Shown: positions 1 to 8,940, counted from the stretch's first letter. The stretch is 64,000 bases of DNA from Domibacillus indicus (GCF_023715895.1 NZ_JAMBOO010000002.1:1-64000); one strand, 5' to 3'. Program-made: numbers and translations. The notes: generated from the sequence alone by a model not told the origin.

Positions 1-389
1 ATGATAGGTTGATCGTATCAAAATGGAAATCACTTGTAAAATGAAAAGAGAATCGGCATGAGTGATGATAATTAAGAAGCGGCAAGCGATGTCATAAAAA
101 ATACATAGAAGAATAAGAAGAATCAAGCCCTTAGCGCCTAACCCCCACTAAATCGGAGATTTTGAAGGGGAATGCGGCGCTAATTTTTTGTTCAAAGGAT
201 TCAGTGATCATAAACAGCATCAAGCTATGATTACACCCCCTGTTGTTACAGGCTTGATCGCCGGGAAGATTTCATACGGGCGTTCATTCTTTTAAATGTG
301 TGCTGAAAGACTGTTCGGGGTACATAATGAGTATAGGAGTTTCCTGCTTAAACGAATGCAGATAACAATCAAAAAAAGAAGGTGTTTGT
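1..389. other. Leading intergenic region with a long hairpin and a repeat element
   Basis: No gene is supported here. Positions 131-190 form a long inverted repeat: TTAGCGCC pairs with GGCGCTAA, with an inner CCCCC/GGGG pairing, followed by TTTTTT. It could terminate a rightward transcript that starts before the window. Positions 219-282 hold an element (CAAGCTAT, ACCCCCTGT, GCTTGAT in order) that recurs near 45540-45598 and more weakly near 43630-43690. Confidence 0.5.
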
Positions 390-896
390 ATGGGATTTTG
401 GAAAGGTGCTGCTTATGTAGCAGGTGGAGTGGCAGCTGCTGCAGCCGCTCCGCTGGCTGCTAGCGCGATTGCCGCGACGGCTGCAGGAGCCGCCATCGCC
501 GGCACCGCTGCTGTTGTCACAGGCACCGCTGCTGCAGCTGGAACGCTTGCAGCGACGGCGGCTGCAGCGGCTGGAACGGCAGCTGCTGCAGCCGTGACCA
601 CAGCCGGGACCGCCGTCGCTGGCGCAGCTGCGGCTGTCGGTGCGGCTGGATTAGCCAGTGCGGTAACCACTGCCACCGGAGCCGTCTCGGGAGCCGCGGT
701 CACAGCCGGAACAGTGGCCGCCGGAACTGCTGGTGTTTTTGCAACGATTGCGGGAGCGGCTGGAGCAGACATATTGATGGAACCTATTTCACCAAAAGGA
801 ATCCGAAAAAAGGGATTAAAAACAGTTATAAGCGGTGTTCAGGAAATGCATGCCTCCTGGAAAGAGAGACAGGCAGGAAAAGACACATCCGCTTAA
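390..896 (+). CDS. Ala/Gly/Thr/Val-rich hydrophobic protein
   Basis: A 168-residue protein whose residues 7-125 are almost entirely Ala, Gly, Thr and Val with GxxxA/GxxxG spacing, like a glycine-zipper membrane or pore-lining segment. The last 40 residues are charged and basic. An AAGAAGGTG ribosome site precedes the ATG and a strong terminator follows at 904-943. The sequence is GC-rich and repetitive, so an antisense frame is also open; the ribosome site and terminator favour this strand. I do not recognise a family. Low complexity makes similarity searches unreliable. Confidence 0.6.
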   Translation: MGFWKGAAYVAGGVAAAAAAPLAASAIAATAAGAAIAGTAAVVTGTAAAAGTLAATAAAAAGTAAAAAVTTAGTAVAGAAAAVGAAGLASAVTTATGAVSGAAVTAGTVAAGTAGVFATIAGAAGADILMEPISPKGIRKKGLKTVISGVQEMHASWKERQAGKDTSA

Positions 897-903
897 AAAC
901 GTG

Positions 904-943
904 AAAAGCTGTGTTTGTTCTTTTAACAAACACAGCTTTTTTA
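904..943 (+). terminator. Rho-independent terminator
   Basis: AAGCTGTGTTTGTT pairs with AACAAACACAGCTT followed by a T run. It lies between the rightward Ala-rich gene and the leftward hydrolase. The A-rich flank means it could also serve the hydrolase. Confidence 0.85.
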
Positions 944-951
944 TGTAAGTT

Positions 952-1587
952 TTATTTATGCTTTTTTAAAAAAGGGTTATTTTCTTTTTCCCGGCCAATC
1001 GTTGTCACACTATCATGACCCGGCAGTACGTATGTATCGTACGGCAGCGTTAAAAGCTTTTGATGAATGCTTTTCAACAGCTGGGTTTCCTGCCCGCCTT
1101 TTAAATCCGTACGGCCGATACTTCCTTCAAACAAGGTATCTCCTACAACAACAAAGCCTCCCTCTTTAAAATAAAAGCTGACACTGCCGGGAGAATGTCC
1201 CGGAGTTTCGTACACATCTAAAGAAAAGCTGCCAATCGAAAGCCTTCCTTCCCCTGTGAATAGCTGATCAGCGGGGTTTACTACAATAGGCTCTATTCCC
1301 TCAAAAGAAGCCGATCCATTCAAAGCCGGATTCAACAGCCACTTTTTTTCAGCGTGATGAAGGTAAACCGGTATACTGTATTCTTCCCGAAGCGGTTCCA
1401 CTGCCCCTATATGATCAAAATGGGCATGTGTTAAAAGGATGGCTTCCGGCTGCAATTTTTTCTGTCGGATAAACCGCCGAATTTTATTCCCTTCTCCGCC
1501 TGGATCGATCAGTAAGGCTCTTCCTTTCTCGTAAATCACGTATGCATTCGCTTGAAGCGCCCCTGCCGGCAGCCCAATCCATTCCAT
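952..1587 (-). CDS. MBL-fold metallo-hydrolase (glyoxalase II-like, YqgX type)
   Basis: About 211 residues of a metallo-beta-lactamase-fold hydrolase. The di-metal motif THAHFDHIG lies near residues 53-61, and later ligands are the H of TPGHSPGS, the D of VVVGDTLF and the H of LPGHDS. This matches the compact YqgX/GloB-like group that hydrolyses thioesters such as S-lactoyl-type glutathione or bacillithiol conjugates; the substrate cannot be told from sequence. I start at the ATG at 1587, which has AGAGGTG seven bases upstream, rather than the GTG at 1596. It is cytosolic and stands alone. Confidence 0.88.
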   Translation of the reverse strand: MEWIGLPAGALQANAYVIYEKGRALLIDPGGEGNKIRRFIRQKKLQPEAILLTHAHFDHIGAVEPLREEYSIPVYLHHAEKKWLLNPALNGSASFEGIEPIVVNPADQLFTGEGRLSIGSFSLDVYETPGHSPGSVSFYFKEGGFVVVGDTLFEGSIGRTDLKGGQETQLLKSIHQKLLTLPYDTYVLPGHDSVTTIGREKENNPFLKKHK

Positions 1588-1677
1588 GTCTATCACCTCT
1601 TCTTCTCATTTTATCATGAAAGAACGGCTGTCCTTTTCCGGATGTGCTGCCCAGCAAAAAAGCGCCGGGATAGGCGC

Positions 1678-1935
1678 TTACACTTTTCCTGATTGTTTCC
1701 TGCGAAAATCGGCTATTTTTGATTCAACATCCATATAAATGTTTCTTGCTTCATCAGCGGAAATATTAAATTCACGGCTCACAAGTGCGGTAAGCTGAGG
1801 ATCCTGCACTTTAGCATCATACGCATCACCGTAGCTCATCGTTCTTTCGTATTCTTCTCTCATAAAACGATACACGTCTTTTTCGTGCTGACTAAGCCCG
1901 TCAATAACATTTTCTGTACCGGAATCTCTTTCCAT
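1678..1935 (-). CDS. Small conserved acidic protein, unknown function
   Basis: About 85 residues, acidic and predicted helical, with the segments SQHEKDVYRFM and MDVESKIADFR. It has no signal peptide or membrane span. AAGGAG lies ten bases before the ATG at 1935, which I prefer to the GTG at 1944 that abuts the site. It follows the metallo-hydrolase in the same direction but after a 90-base gap, so it is probably its own unit. I do not recognise the family. Confidence 0.65.
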   Translation of the reverse strand: MERDSGTENVIDGLSQHEKDVYRFMREEYERTMSYGDAYDAKVQDPQLTALVSREFNISADEARNIYMDVESKIADFRRKQSGKV

Positions 1936-2132
1936 ATTGTTCACTCTCCTTTTTTAGCTTTATTCTTTATGTTCCCCAAAAAGGGCAAAATTCACCTCTA
2001 TTTTGCCAGCGTAAAAGAAAACCTTATACATAGCCGTTTCAAGTGTACGATCAAAGAACAGGCATACGGCTTATACAAAGATTCCGTATTTGAATATCTT
2101 AAAGTAACTCTTTAAAGGAGGCTTTTTTTGAG

Positions 2133-2348
2133 ATGATGGATCAAACCTTAAAAGATCTTTTGGATATGGCGAGTTTGTATGGCCTGCTGGCAAAAAGATA
2201 TGAGTATGTAGATCCGCAAAAGCATATGCACTTTGAATTGCTTCACCTTAAATACGTCGATCAGTTAGAACGGCATTTCAAGATGCTGGAAAAACACCAT
2301 GGCCCGTCTTCTTTTTCCTTTTCGTCTCCTCCTAATACCATGTACTAA
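2133..2348 (+). CDS. Small protein, paralogue of the repeat protein at 15495
   Basis: A 71-residue protein whose first 50 residues (LKDLLD.ASLYGLLAK.YEYVDPQKHM) are nearly the same as the N-terminus of the gene at 15495. The latter adds a tandem-repeat tail; this copy ends in a short Ser/Phe-rich tail. AAAGGAGG precedes the ATG and a terminator follows. The shared domain has an amphipathic helix and many Tyr and His residues. I do not know its function. Two copies in one window, both near sporulation-type genes, suggest a spore or surface role, but that is only inference. Confidence 0.7.
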   Translation: MMDQTLKDLLDMASLYGLLAKRYEYVDPQKHMHFELLHLKYVDQLERHFKMLEKHHGPSSFSFSSPPNTMY

Positions 2349-2352
2349 TAAA

Positions 2353-2392
2353 CAAGCAAGCCGGACAGGAGAACGGCTTGCTTGTTTTGTTT
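2353..2392 (+). terminator. Rho-independent terminator
   Basis: ACAAGCAAGCCG and CGGCTTGCTTGT form a GC-rich stem followed by TTTTG directly after the small gene at 2133. Confidence 0.85.
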
Positions 2393-2444
2393 ATTTCTCA
2401 TTTAAGCCTTTAAAACGACGGCTCCATATTCCTTTTTACTTTTC

Positions 2445-2798
2445 TCAAGCAATAATTTTTTCATTTTGAAGACGTTGAATAAACTCCGTATACTGGCGCT
2501 CATAGCTTTCCGGAAATTCATTCGTAATTGAAACGGCCACCTCTTTTATAAACGGAATCTGGCTTTCGTCTACCGTATAAAAAATTTCGTTTTCTGTTTC
2601 CTCAGTGCTTAAAATATTCGTTAAGCCTATTTTTCTTTCCTCTTCAGAAGCAAGCTTTTCATAATGCTCAATATATCGGTGATAACACATTCCTCCGCCA
2701 ATATCGATGGGCGGATCCAATGTTTCTGCTGCTGCAAACGCAATATGGTCCCCTGCCCGGTGCGCTTTTTTGTTAATTTGCAAAATACACTGTGTCAT
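2445..2798 (-). CDS. Conserved hypothetical protein
   Basis: A 117-residue soluble acidic protein with ILQINKKAHRAGDHIAFAA at the N-terminus and a GGGMCYHRYIEHYEKL segment holding a CYH cluster. AAGGAGACGG lies at good distance from the ATG. The codon use looks native. No membrane segment or known catalytic motif is visible and I do not recognise a family. It is a single-gene unit. Confidence 0.6.
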   Translation of the reverse strand: MTQCILQINKKAHRAGDHIAFAAAETLDPPIDIGGGMCYHRYIEHYEKLASEEERKIGLTNILSTEETENEIFYTVDESQIPFIKEVAVSITNEFPESYERQYTEFIQRLQNEKIIA

Positions 2799-3112
2799 TC
2801 ACAGCCGTCTCCTTCCTTACTTGTACAGTTGGTTTGGAATATTCACTTTCATGTCGATATTTTTCACCATTCGTTTTAAAATAAACAAAAACTCTTTTAT
2901 TTACCACAGGTAACATGTCTTTTATCGCATTGAAGAAGCTTCGTTCTCCAATAAATGAATTTTTTTATATATTTACGCATAATTTTTTGAAATTAGGGTA
3001 TAAACATATAGGTTTGACTATTTTACCCTTTAGTAGTTTGATAGACATCACCCACACGTTCATCTGTCCCGCACCTTGGTGAAAACAAATTATCCAAAAA
3101 GGAGTGCTCATT

Positions 3113-3262
3113 CTGGAAGATACGATCATTCTTCTTTCTGCTGAATTGGGTCGTTTAATAGATGATCATAACCGGTGTCGCAGCTTGCGCCTTAAGAAAT
3201 TAATAGAAGAAGATATCCAGCTTTTAAAAAATGCACTGCTGGAGTGTGAGCAGCCAGTTTAA
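3113..3262 (+). CDS. Small acidic protein with a CTG start, paralogue of 17198
   Basis: This ORF encodes 49 residues, starting LEDTIILLSAELGRLIDD and ending ALLECEQPV. No ATG, GTG or TTG is available in frame at the right distance, but AAAAAGGAG sits nine bases before a CTG. The paralogue at 17198 has the same layout: an AAAGGAG, then CTG, then GAA GAT. The conserved start region and about 50% protein identity support real translation. The protein is probably a single helical hairpin. Function unknown; it looks like a small phage or sporulation protein. An AT-rich tail with GAATTTTGCA(C/T)AAT follows both copies. Confidence 0.6.
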   Translation: MEDTIILLSAELGRLIDDHNRCRSLRLKKLIEEDIQLLKNALLECEQPV

Positions 3263-3961
3263 AAATATGTTGGTTGTTCTTTTTTATTTCTTTATTTGAA
3301 TTTTGCACAATATGAAATATGTATTTTTAAAAACACTATTTTTTACTGTGTTTAAAGACGAATATGTCCCGTGTAGGATGGAAAGAAGCAGCTGTATTCA
3401 TTCTTTTCTTGAAACCATACATACTGAATACCCATATAATAGGAATTGTCACTTTTTATAAGACTGGGATTAAAAATTTGAATATTCTATTTACTTAATA
3501 CTTTTTAGTTTACTTTTGTTTTTCTATTTATCTTACATTTTCTAAAAATAGAACAAATAATTTAATAAACATCCTTGTGATTACACTCTTTCTTTCAAAT
3601 CAAAAAAACGTTCACGATGAACGGTTTTTTGATTTGAAAAAGGATGTATTGTTTTATGCAGGCAGTTAGCCAATCAGCCATGCGGCAATCAATGCGGCCG
3701 ATAAACAAACACCGCCTAAGCCGTTCTCATGGATTTTATCGAACTTATCAACGTTGAGCCTTAAGCTTTAACTTTTAAGAGCTTTGATCTTTCACCTTTA
3801 AGGTTTGAACGTTTGACTTTGAGCTTTCAGCTTGATAACGCTCGCTCGCGTTTAAGTTCCCTGTATCCTCAAATGGATGAATGAAAAGTTAGCGGCTGTA
3901 AGGCCAAAGCCGCCGGCACCTGTTTAGTTTTGCTGATTTTCGACTGACTAACCGCTTTATC
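3263..3961. other. AT-rich region without an intact gene
   Basis: No gene is supported. Positions 3605-3635 form a hairpin (AAAAAACGTTCA / TGAACGGTTTTTT) that could terminate in both directions. Positions 3760-3835 hold a run of imperfect 7-8 base units based on CTTTAAG / CTTTGA. On the minus strand, about 3670-3760 reads as the hydrophobic C-terminus of a small protein (ending SAALIAAWLIG), but stops in the repeat cut off its 5' part. I take it as a relic. Confidence 0.5.
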
Positions 3962-4585
3962 TTATTCCGGCACTTCAATTTCCGTCAAAGTATTCGAGGT
4001 AGACAGGACAAAATCGACTTCTGATAAAAATTCATCCATTTCCTGCTCCAATTTCTCGTATGTATGGCGGATTTTCAGCGGATCGATCATTTTAGCTTCG
4101 TTATCGTTTCGATAGCTTTTTACAAGCTCATTGTTTTCGTCCACTTTTATTTTTGCTTCGCGCCCATATAAAGCATCGAGCTTTCAATTCAATTCTTCTT
4201 TGACTTCCTCATTTATTCTTTGAATGTTGTTTACCGCTTTTGTATACTCGTTTTTCATTTTTTGCATAAGCTGCACTTCATATTGAATAGATGTTTTTCG
4301 CTCGATGGCTTCCGCTACCGTATATTCTTTGTCCGCAATTTTCACCCTTGTCATGGCATTGGAAAGAACAATCGCAGACTTAATATCATTGCGTCGCTTC
4401 ATCAAATCTTTCACAGACTGATAAGCTGATTGCACTTTATCTTCATATTCTTTGTTCGATGTGTATCCGTTCACCGCTTTTTCACCGATGGCGAAGTCAA
4501 CGAATGCAGCCGAGTTCATTACTGTCTTGATACGCTTGTCCAGCAGCTTCAATTCTGCCAGCCCCCGGGTCACAGACATTTTCAT
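3962..4585 (-). pseudogene. Phage-like helical protein split by an in-frame TGA
   Basis: Two ORFs on the minus strand (4585 to 4184 and on to 3962) are in the same frame. Only a TGA at 4184-4186 separates them: EELN-stop-KLDALYGREAK continues without a gap. Together they encode about 207 residues, almost all helical, with SVTRGLAELKLLDKRI near the start and an acidic end. The architecture resembles coiled-coil phage or plasmid proteins of unknown role. The ATG at 4585 fits the conserved-looking region better than the further ATG at 4684, whose first 33 residues are basic and overlap a hairpin. Reading on both sides of the stop remains open, so the mutation is recent or the stop is read through. 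Confidence 0.6.
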
Positions 4586-4690
4586 ACAAAAAAGCCGCAT
4601 CAGCTGAGCTGAATCGCTGATACAACTTTTTTCGCTTCTTTTCTTCCTTTTGCTGTTCAGTTTATCTCTTTTTATACGAAACACTTTTAT

Positions 4691-5098
4691 TCAATGAGCC
4701 GAGCCTGCCGGCAGGTATTCGACTACTTTTAATCCGGAAAGATCAGGCGGTCTGTATGGATTGGTCACTTCATACCTGGCCAGAAGCATTTTCACGGGAG
4801 TTTTGTGCAAAATTGATTCTTTCATCAGCTCTCTGGCCCGGTCATTTAACGCTCTTTCCTCATCTGACGTTAGGGCTCTTTTTTCTTTCTGCACAAAATC
4901 AGCGGTGAGGGACCGGCTGATGGCAGCAAAGTAAAACCAATACTCCGTTGAACGTTGATCATGCGGCTTTCCCATCACAATGCGATCCGGTACAACACCA
5001 ATAATCTCGCCCGCTTCTCCCCAGTATTTTTTGTCGTCCCATTGCCAGCCGGATGAGTACTGAACAAGTGATTCATTAAAAGGAACTGCTTCACTCAT
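4691..5098 (-). CDS. Hypothetical protein upstream of the split gene
   Basis: A 135-residue soluble protein, Trp/Tyr-rich at the N-terminus (SGWQWDDKKYWGEAGE) with a helical middle and the ending VVEYLPAGSAH. It reads leftwards and ends about 100 bases before the split gene's start, so the two may be one unit. The upstream ribosome site is weak. I do not recognise it; phage or mobile origin is possible given its partner. Confidence 0.5.
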   Translation of the reverse strand: MSEAVPFNESLVQYSSGWQWDDKKYWGEAGEIIGVVPDRIVMGKPHDQRSTEYWFYFAAISRSLTADFVQKEKRALTSDEERALNDRARELMKESILHKTPVKMLLARYEVTNPYRPPDLSGLKVVEYLPAGSAH

Positions 5099-5399
5099 AA
5101 GTCTGCCGCTTTCCTTATCTTTTCCTCGCCGTTTACAGCAGCTTTCTCGCCGATTCCGTTTCTGCCCACTTTTTTCATCCTTTCTTTACCGAGGTTTCCA
5201 TGTACGTTTCTACTTCGGCCATACAGCGGCGCAGTACACAGCTTGAGCGGATAGTATCACCGCTGCAGCCGAGCCATATTCATCGATCAGTGCTTAAGAA
5301 AAGCAACAAATAACGGCGAATTCATATGATAAGAGTGCTGCATATGCCATTATCCAGTATCCGCTTTTTTGCGGCTGGCTTTTTAGGAGGGGCGTTTCG

Positions 5400-6188
5400 A
5401 TGAAAAACTCACAAAAGCAGGAAACCATCCCAAATAAGAACATCGCTTTATTTTCTTTTATACATGGAGTTGATCTGACTGTTCTTTTCAGCCTGTTTTC
5501 TGTTCTGTCGGTTGCTTTTATGTATTTTTATACGGAAAGTCAATTCAGGTATTACGGCATGCCGGCTGAACTGATCGAAATTAAATTGATTAACTTCACT
5601 GGGACCTTATTTTACCTGCTTATTTTATGCCTCGTGCTGGCGCAGTTTATTTCCCTATTTTCCTCACCAGCGGCTTATTCAAAAATGTATTCAAAAAGAT
5701 GGTACACTAGAATCCTTTTTGTTTTTTCGTTCCTCATTACAGCCCTGCTTGTGATTTCTAAATCCACTGATTTTTTTATGACATCGGAATACGATAAAGC
5801 CTTTACCTTTCTCCTAACAATCGGCACGATCATTGTATTTCTGCTTATTTTCTCTGAAATCACCTATCTTGTAACGCGAAAAAATCCAAATACACACAAT
5901 CAATTGGTTTGGTATATATCAGCTGGAATTGGGGTGTTAATATTAAGCAGCGCTCTCGGCTATTTTCAAGCTTATTTTAAAACAGCTTATTACGTAACGA
6001 CAGAGGACCCCCGCCGAGTGGTCGTAGGAAAATATAATGGCCACTTTATTGTGGCACCAGTTGATTTGAAAAAAGGGATAATCAAGCGGCAGTATGGCAT
6101 CTTGAAAATGGAGTCAGATGATGGAAAGCTTATTTTAGAAAGTATGCACACAGGAAAGCTAAAAGTAGAGGATCCGAGGATAAAATAA
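5400..6188 (+). CDS. Polytopic membrane protein with a C-terminal soluble domain
   Basis: A 262-residue protein with five predicted membrane spans (about residues 19-43, 64-88, 102-123, 133-158 and 168-190) and a soluble C-terminal domain of about 70 residues containing VVVGKYNGHFIVAPVDLKKG. TAGGAGGGG lies at good distance before the ATG. The layout suggests a membrane-anchored sensor or transport accessory. The ending (RQYGILKMES) is beta-rich. I do not recognise a named family and see no partner gene next to it. Confidence 0.65.
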   Translation: MKNSQKQETIPNKNIALFSFIHGVDLTVLFSLFSVLSVAFMYFYTESQFRYYGMPAELIEIKLINFTGTLFYLLILCLVLAQFISLFSSPAAYSKMYSKRWYTRILFVFSFLITALLVISKSTDFFMTSEYDKAFTFLLTIGTIIVFLLIFSEITYLVTRKNPNTHNQLVWYISAGIGVLILSSALGYFQAYFKTAYYVTTEDPRRVVVGKYNGHFIVAPVDLKKGIIKRQYGILKMESDDGKLILESMHTGKLKVEDPRIK

Positions 6189-6299
6189 ATCCCGGCTGGA
6201 TGACCAGCGTTTAACTTTACTTCTCTTTCCTCTCATTTCTTGTGAATGTTACTTCAAGCACTTTCCTTTACTTTCGTCAGATCTTCTCACAAACAACTG

Positions 6300-6328
6300 T
6301 TTCTTTTCTATGTAAAATATCCTATAAT
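6300..6328 (+). promoter_or_regulatory. Promoter of the Spo0E-like gene (conserved in both copies)
   Basis: TTTCTT, 17 bases, then TATAAT. The same promoter with the same 17-base spacer and similar flanks precedes the paralogue at 42657, which supports it. The -10 is perfect for sigma-A; the -35 is weak. Confidence 0.6.
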
Positions 6329-6366
6329 CAAGTTAGTTCCTATTCTTTTTGACAGGGAGAATGCAT

Positions 6367-6534
6367 ATGGATACGAACCAGCCAATTCTTGAAGAATTAT
6401 CATTCCAAATTAAAAAACTGCGCCACCTAATGATTCTCGCTGCTGCTATTTATGGATTCGGAAGTGAGGAAGTGTTAGGTTACAGCCAGGAATTAGATAA
6501 ATTAATTATTGAGTATCAGCTTCAAACGAGCTGA
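6367..6534 (+). CDS. Spo0E-like aspartyl-phosphate phosphatase
   Basis: A 55-residue protein of the Spo0E/YnzD/YisI family, which dephosphorylates Spo0A~P and so delays entry into sporulation. The family pattern is clear: a first helix with IKKLRHLMI, a linker with YGFGSEEVL, and the signature SQELD in the second helix followed by KLIIEYQ. I choose the ATG at 6367, seven bases from AGGGAGA; the ATG at 6361 is too close. A paralogue at 42657 shares length, motif and promoter. A terminator follows at once, so it is a single-gene unit. Confidence 0.85.
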   Translation: MDTNQPILEELSFQIKKLRHLMILAAAIYGFGSEEVLGYSQELDKLIIEYQLQTS

Positions 6535-6542
6535 CTATTTAT

Positions 6543-6570
6543 AGAGCCGGAAAAATTTCCGGCTTTTTTT
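6543..6570 (+). terminator. Terminator of the Spo0E-like gene
   Basis: AGCCGGAAA pairs with TTTCCGGCT, then seven T residues. Confidence 0.85.
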
Positions 6571-6671
6571 GCGTGTTTACCCAACATAAACTTATCTTTT
6601 TTCTCCTTTCCCTACAGCACCTCCGAATATTTCCGGGCGTTCAACAAACTCTATATAGAGGAGGTGACAAC

Positions 6672-6821
6672 ATGGAAAAGCAAGATCAGGCGAAAAAAAC
6701 GGGACAGAAAGATGAATCCATTAAAACCATGGATCAAGGGTTTAACTTGATTGTTCAAGCGGTTAACAACGCGACAGGCATAGATAAAAGCAATGATGGA
6801 AAAAAGAATAAAGAAGGGTAA
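6672..6821 (+). CDS. Small hydrophilic protein
   Basis: A 49-residue, Lys/Asp/Asn-rich protein (TMDQGFNLIVQAVNNATG in the middle). GAGGAGGTGACA is an excellent ribosome site for the ATG at 6672; the longer upstream frame has no site. A weak hairpin follows. Function unknown; size and composition resemble small sporulation-linked proteins of Bacillaceae. Confidence 0.65.
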   Translation: MEKQDQAKKTGQKDESIKTMDQGFNLIVQAVNNATGIDKSNDGKKNKEG

Positions 6822-6902
6822 AGCGAGCGCCTTTTATGGCGTTTACCCCTTTTTTCTCCAAGCTTCAAATAAAAAAAGCCACCTATAAAAGTGACTTTTG
6901 CC

Positions 6903-7286
6903 TTACTGAATAAAACCGAGTGGAATTTTTGGTTCTTTAGGGTTCGGCCGGGGCATGGCCATCAGCAAAAAGTTAAGCTGTGATACGTGCTGAATCAACT
7001 GCACTTCCAGTCCACTCTCCGTAACGCCATCAAAAATGATTAAACTCGGATCACAATAACCTAATGCCCTGACTTGAAAAGTAACCGACTGCCCGGACGG
7101 AATCAGTTTCACACCCACCCCCTGAGTGCCATCCAGTTTGTTGTCAAAATCTTCCGCTCTCTTTTTTAAATGCTTATACACTTCACTTGCCAGGTTTTTT
7201 TGTCCCGGTGCACTCATCGGTAGAGGCAGCTCATTGCAAATGTCACTGTCGTTCATTGGTTGAAGTGAATCTGGCTTTTGTTCCAC
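6903..7286 (-). CDS. DUF6173-like protein
   Basis: A 127-residue soluble protein with the block GVGVKLIPSGQSVTFQVRALGYCDPSLIIFDG followed by VQLIQHVSQLNFLLMAMPR. From memory this pattern fits the DUF6173 group of unknown function, found across bacteria; I could not check it. The first 25 residues are low-complexity and Pro/Asp-rich. GAAGGAGATGA precedes the ATG. A hairpin at 6871-6898 (GCCACCTATAAAAGTGAC) lies just after the stop. Confidence 0.6.
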   Translation of the reverse strand: MEQKPDSLQPMNDSDICNELPLPMSAPGQKNLASEVYKHLKKRAEDFDNKLDGTQGVGVKLIPSGQSVTFQVRALGYCDPSLIIFDGVTESGLEVQLIQHVSQLNFLLMAMPRPNPKEPKIPLGFIQ

Positions 7287-7464
7287 TTTATCATCTCCTT
7301 CTTCGAACCGGGTAAATCTGCTTTACATCCCGTTTTATTATCTCCTTTTTCGAGAAATTATTACCCAAGTCCTCAGAAGCGTTCTTCCCCTTTTAATCCG
7401 CCCGATATAAAAAAGCCTGCCGATTCAGTCCGATCAGTCGCCGCTTTGCAGAACAAAGGCCGCC

Positions 7465-8643
7465 TTATCCTGTAATAAGCAGCCCTGTGTTGCTTCCTCC
7501 AAAGCCGTGTGTCGTCACCGCAACCGAGGAAACCGGCTTTTCTTGTTTTTCGGTTACAATTGGCAGTGATTCAAAGCTCTTTTTATCGGTTCCATATGTG
7601 GCAGGAATAAAGCCTTCCCGAATGCTGATAATGGAAGCAATCGCCTGTATTACACCCGAGGCTCCAAAGGTATGGCCGAACAGCCCTTTTATAGACGTAA
7701 TGGGAACACTGCCATCGAAGCAGTTTCGATAAGCACTGGCCTCCACCCGGTCATTTTCCTCTAAACCTAAAGCCTGGCTGTTCACATATGACGGCAGGCG
7801 GCTTCCGCATATTTCCTGAATTACTTCAGTCATGTTTTCTCCGGTTTGATCGGATTGAAACACTGAGATATTATCATGATTGGAAAACCCTTTTTCGATA
7901 AAAGCATAAATGTCTGCCCCTCTTCGCACAGCATCTTCTTCCCGCTCCAACACAAGCGCCCCAGCCCCTTCAGACACAACAAATCCTTGAGTCGATGTTG
8001 AAAACGGCATACCTGCCTGACGTACATCTTCTTCAACAGCAAGACCCCTTTGTTTTAAAAAGCCGTACACGAGTGTTCGATTAATTAAAGAATCTGCTCC
8101 CCCAACTATACATATGTCCGTGGTATAACTTTCAAGAAGTTGTTTTCCGAGCAAAATAGCATCGGTGCTGGCGGTACATGTGTTTCCAAGTGTCAACTGA
8201 AGATGATTAGCTTTTATATATGAACCAATCCCCATTGCAAGTGACCCAATATTGCCATGGGCAACACCCGTCACCGGATAACGCCGCAGGTTTTCTTGTG
8301 CAGCGGATGCCACGAGTTCTTCGATTTCTGTGAGCCCGCCTACAGACGTCCCAAAAATCACGGATATGCGTTTACCTGGATGATTTTCTATATGGATATC
8401 TTTAAACGCCTCTTTCACTGCGGCGATGGCCAGTTTGCTTACCCTCGAATACCTTTTAAAATAAGGATCACTCAGTATCTCATGATCAATCACACCCATA
8501 ACTAAATCTCTGTGTTTTTGCGTTCCTATATTTTTTACAACCTGCAAGGGACAAATATTATGAGCCAGCATTTCAGCAAAGCGGCTTACACTGTCCGCTC
8601 CTGGAAGCTGCACGCCCATCCCCGTCACTGCTACTTTCATCAT
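7465..8643 (-). CDS. Beta-ketoacyl-ACP synthase-like protein (FabF/KAS II fold) with altered active site
   Basis: A 392-residue thiolase-fold ketosynthase. The nucleophile Cys is present in GNTCTAST (C156), and the second catalytic region is present as SIKGLFGHTFGASG (K319, H324). The motif that should supply the first catalytic His (usual form NAHGTxTxxxD) reads NSQALGLEEND, with Gln290 where His is expected. The C-terminal FGFGG(H/T)N motif appears as HGFGGSN. Without that His, condensing activity by the usual Cys-His-His triad is doubtful; it may decarboxylate, condense by another route or be a binding subunit. There is no acyl carrier protein beside it, so it is not the housekeeping fabF. 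Confidence 0.75.
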   Translation of the reverse strand: MMKVAVTGMGVQLPGADSVSRFAEMLAHNICPLQVVKNIGTQKHRDLVMGVIDHEILSDPYFKRYSRVSKLAIAAVKEAFKDIHIENHPGKRISVIFGTSVGGLTEIEELVASAAQENLRRYPVTGVAHGNIGSLAMGIGSYIKANHLQLTLGNTCTASTDAILLGKQLLESYTTDICIVGGADSLINRTLVYGFLKQRGLAVEEDVRQAGMPFSTSTQGFVVSEGAGALVLEREEDAVRRGADIYAFIEKGFSNHDNISVFQSDQTGENMTEVIQEICGSRLPSYVNSQALGLEENDRVEASAYRNCFDGSVPITSIKGLFGHTFGASGVIQAIASIISIREGFIPATYGTDKKSFESLPIVTEKQEKPVSSVAVTTHGFGGSNTGLLITG

Positions 8644-8910
8644 TGATCTCTCGTTTCTAAAGTCCTGTTTTTTATCAGTATAACACTGAAGTTAGAAATG
8701 AATGAGTTATTTTTCCTCCTCTTTATCAAGGGTGACGGGGCGAAAGCAGCCGAAGCCCTTTAAAGAATGTTATAAGAGATTGATGCAATCTTTTTCTGCC
8801 TGCACGACATAAAGATCCGTTTTAGTGTAAACAGGATCTCACATCCACCCGTGGAAAGAAAAAGAAAAACAGCCCTCCATTTTACCAACAAGGTGAAATG
8901 AAGAGCTATC

Positions 8911-8940
8911 AAAAAAAGCGGGCAAAAGCCCGCTTTTGAT
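8911..8940 (-). terminator. Terminator after the second glutamine synthetase
   Basis: On the minus strand AGCGGGC-TTTT-GCCCGCT is followed by TTTTTT. It starts at the stop codon of the leftward glutamine synthetase. Confidence 0.85.

Noticed and set aside
413-772. Minus-strand Ala/Val/Pro open frame inside the Ala-rich gene
   Set aside because: Arises from GC-rich codons of the plus-strand gene; no ribosome site.
4184-4186. Selenocysteine at the in-frame TGA
   Set aside because: No SECIS-like hairpin next to the TGA, the protein is not a known selenoprotein type, and no sel genes are in view.
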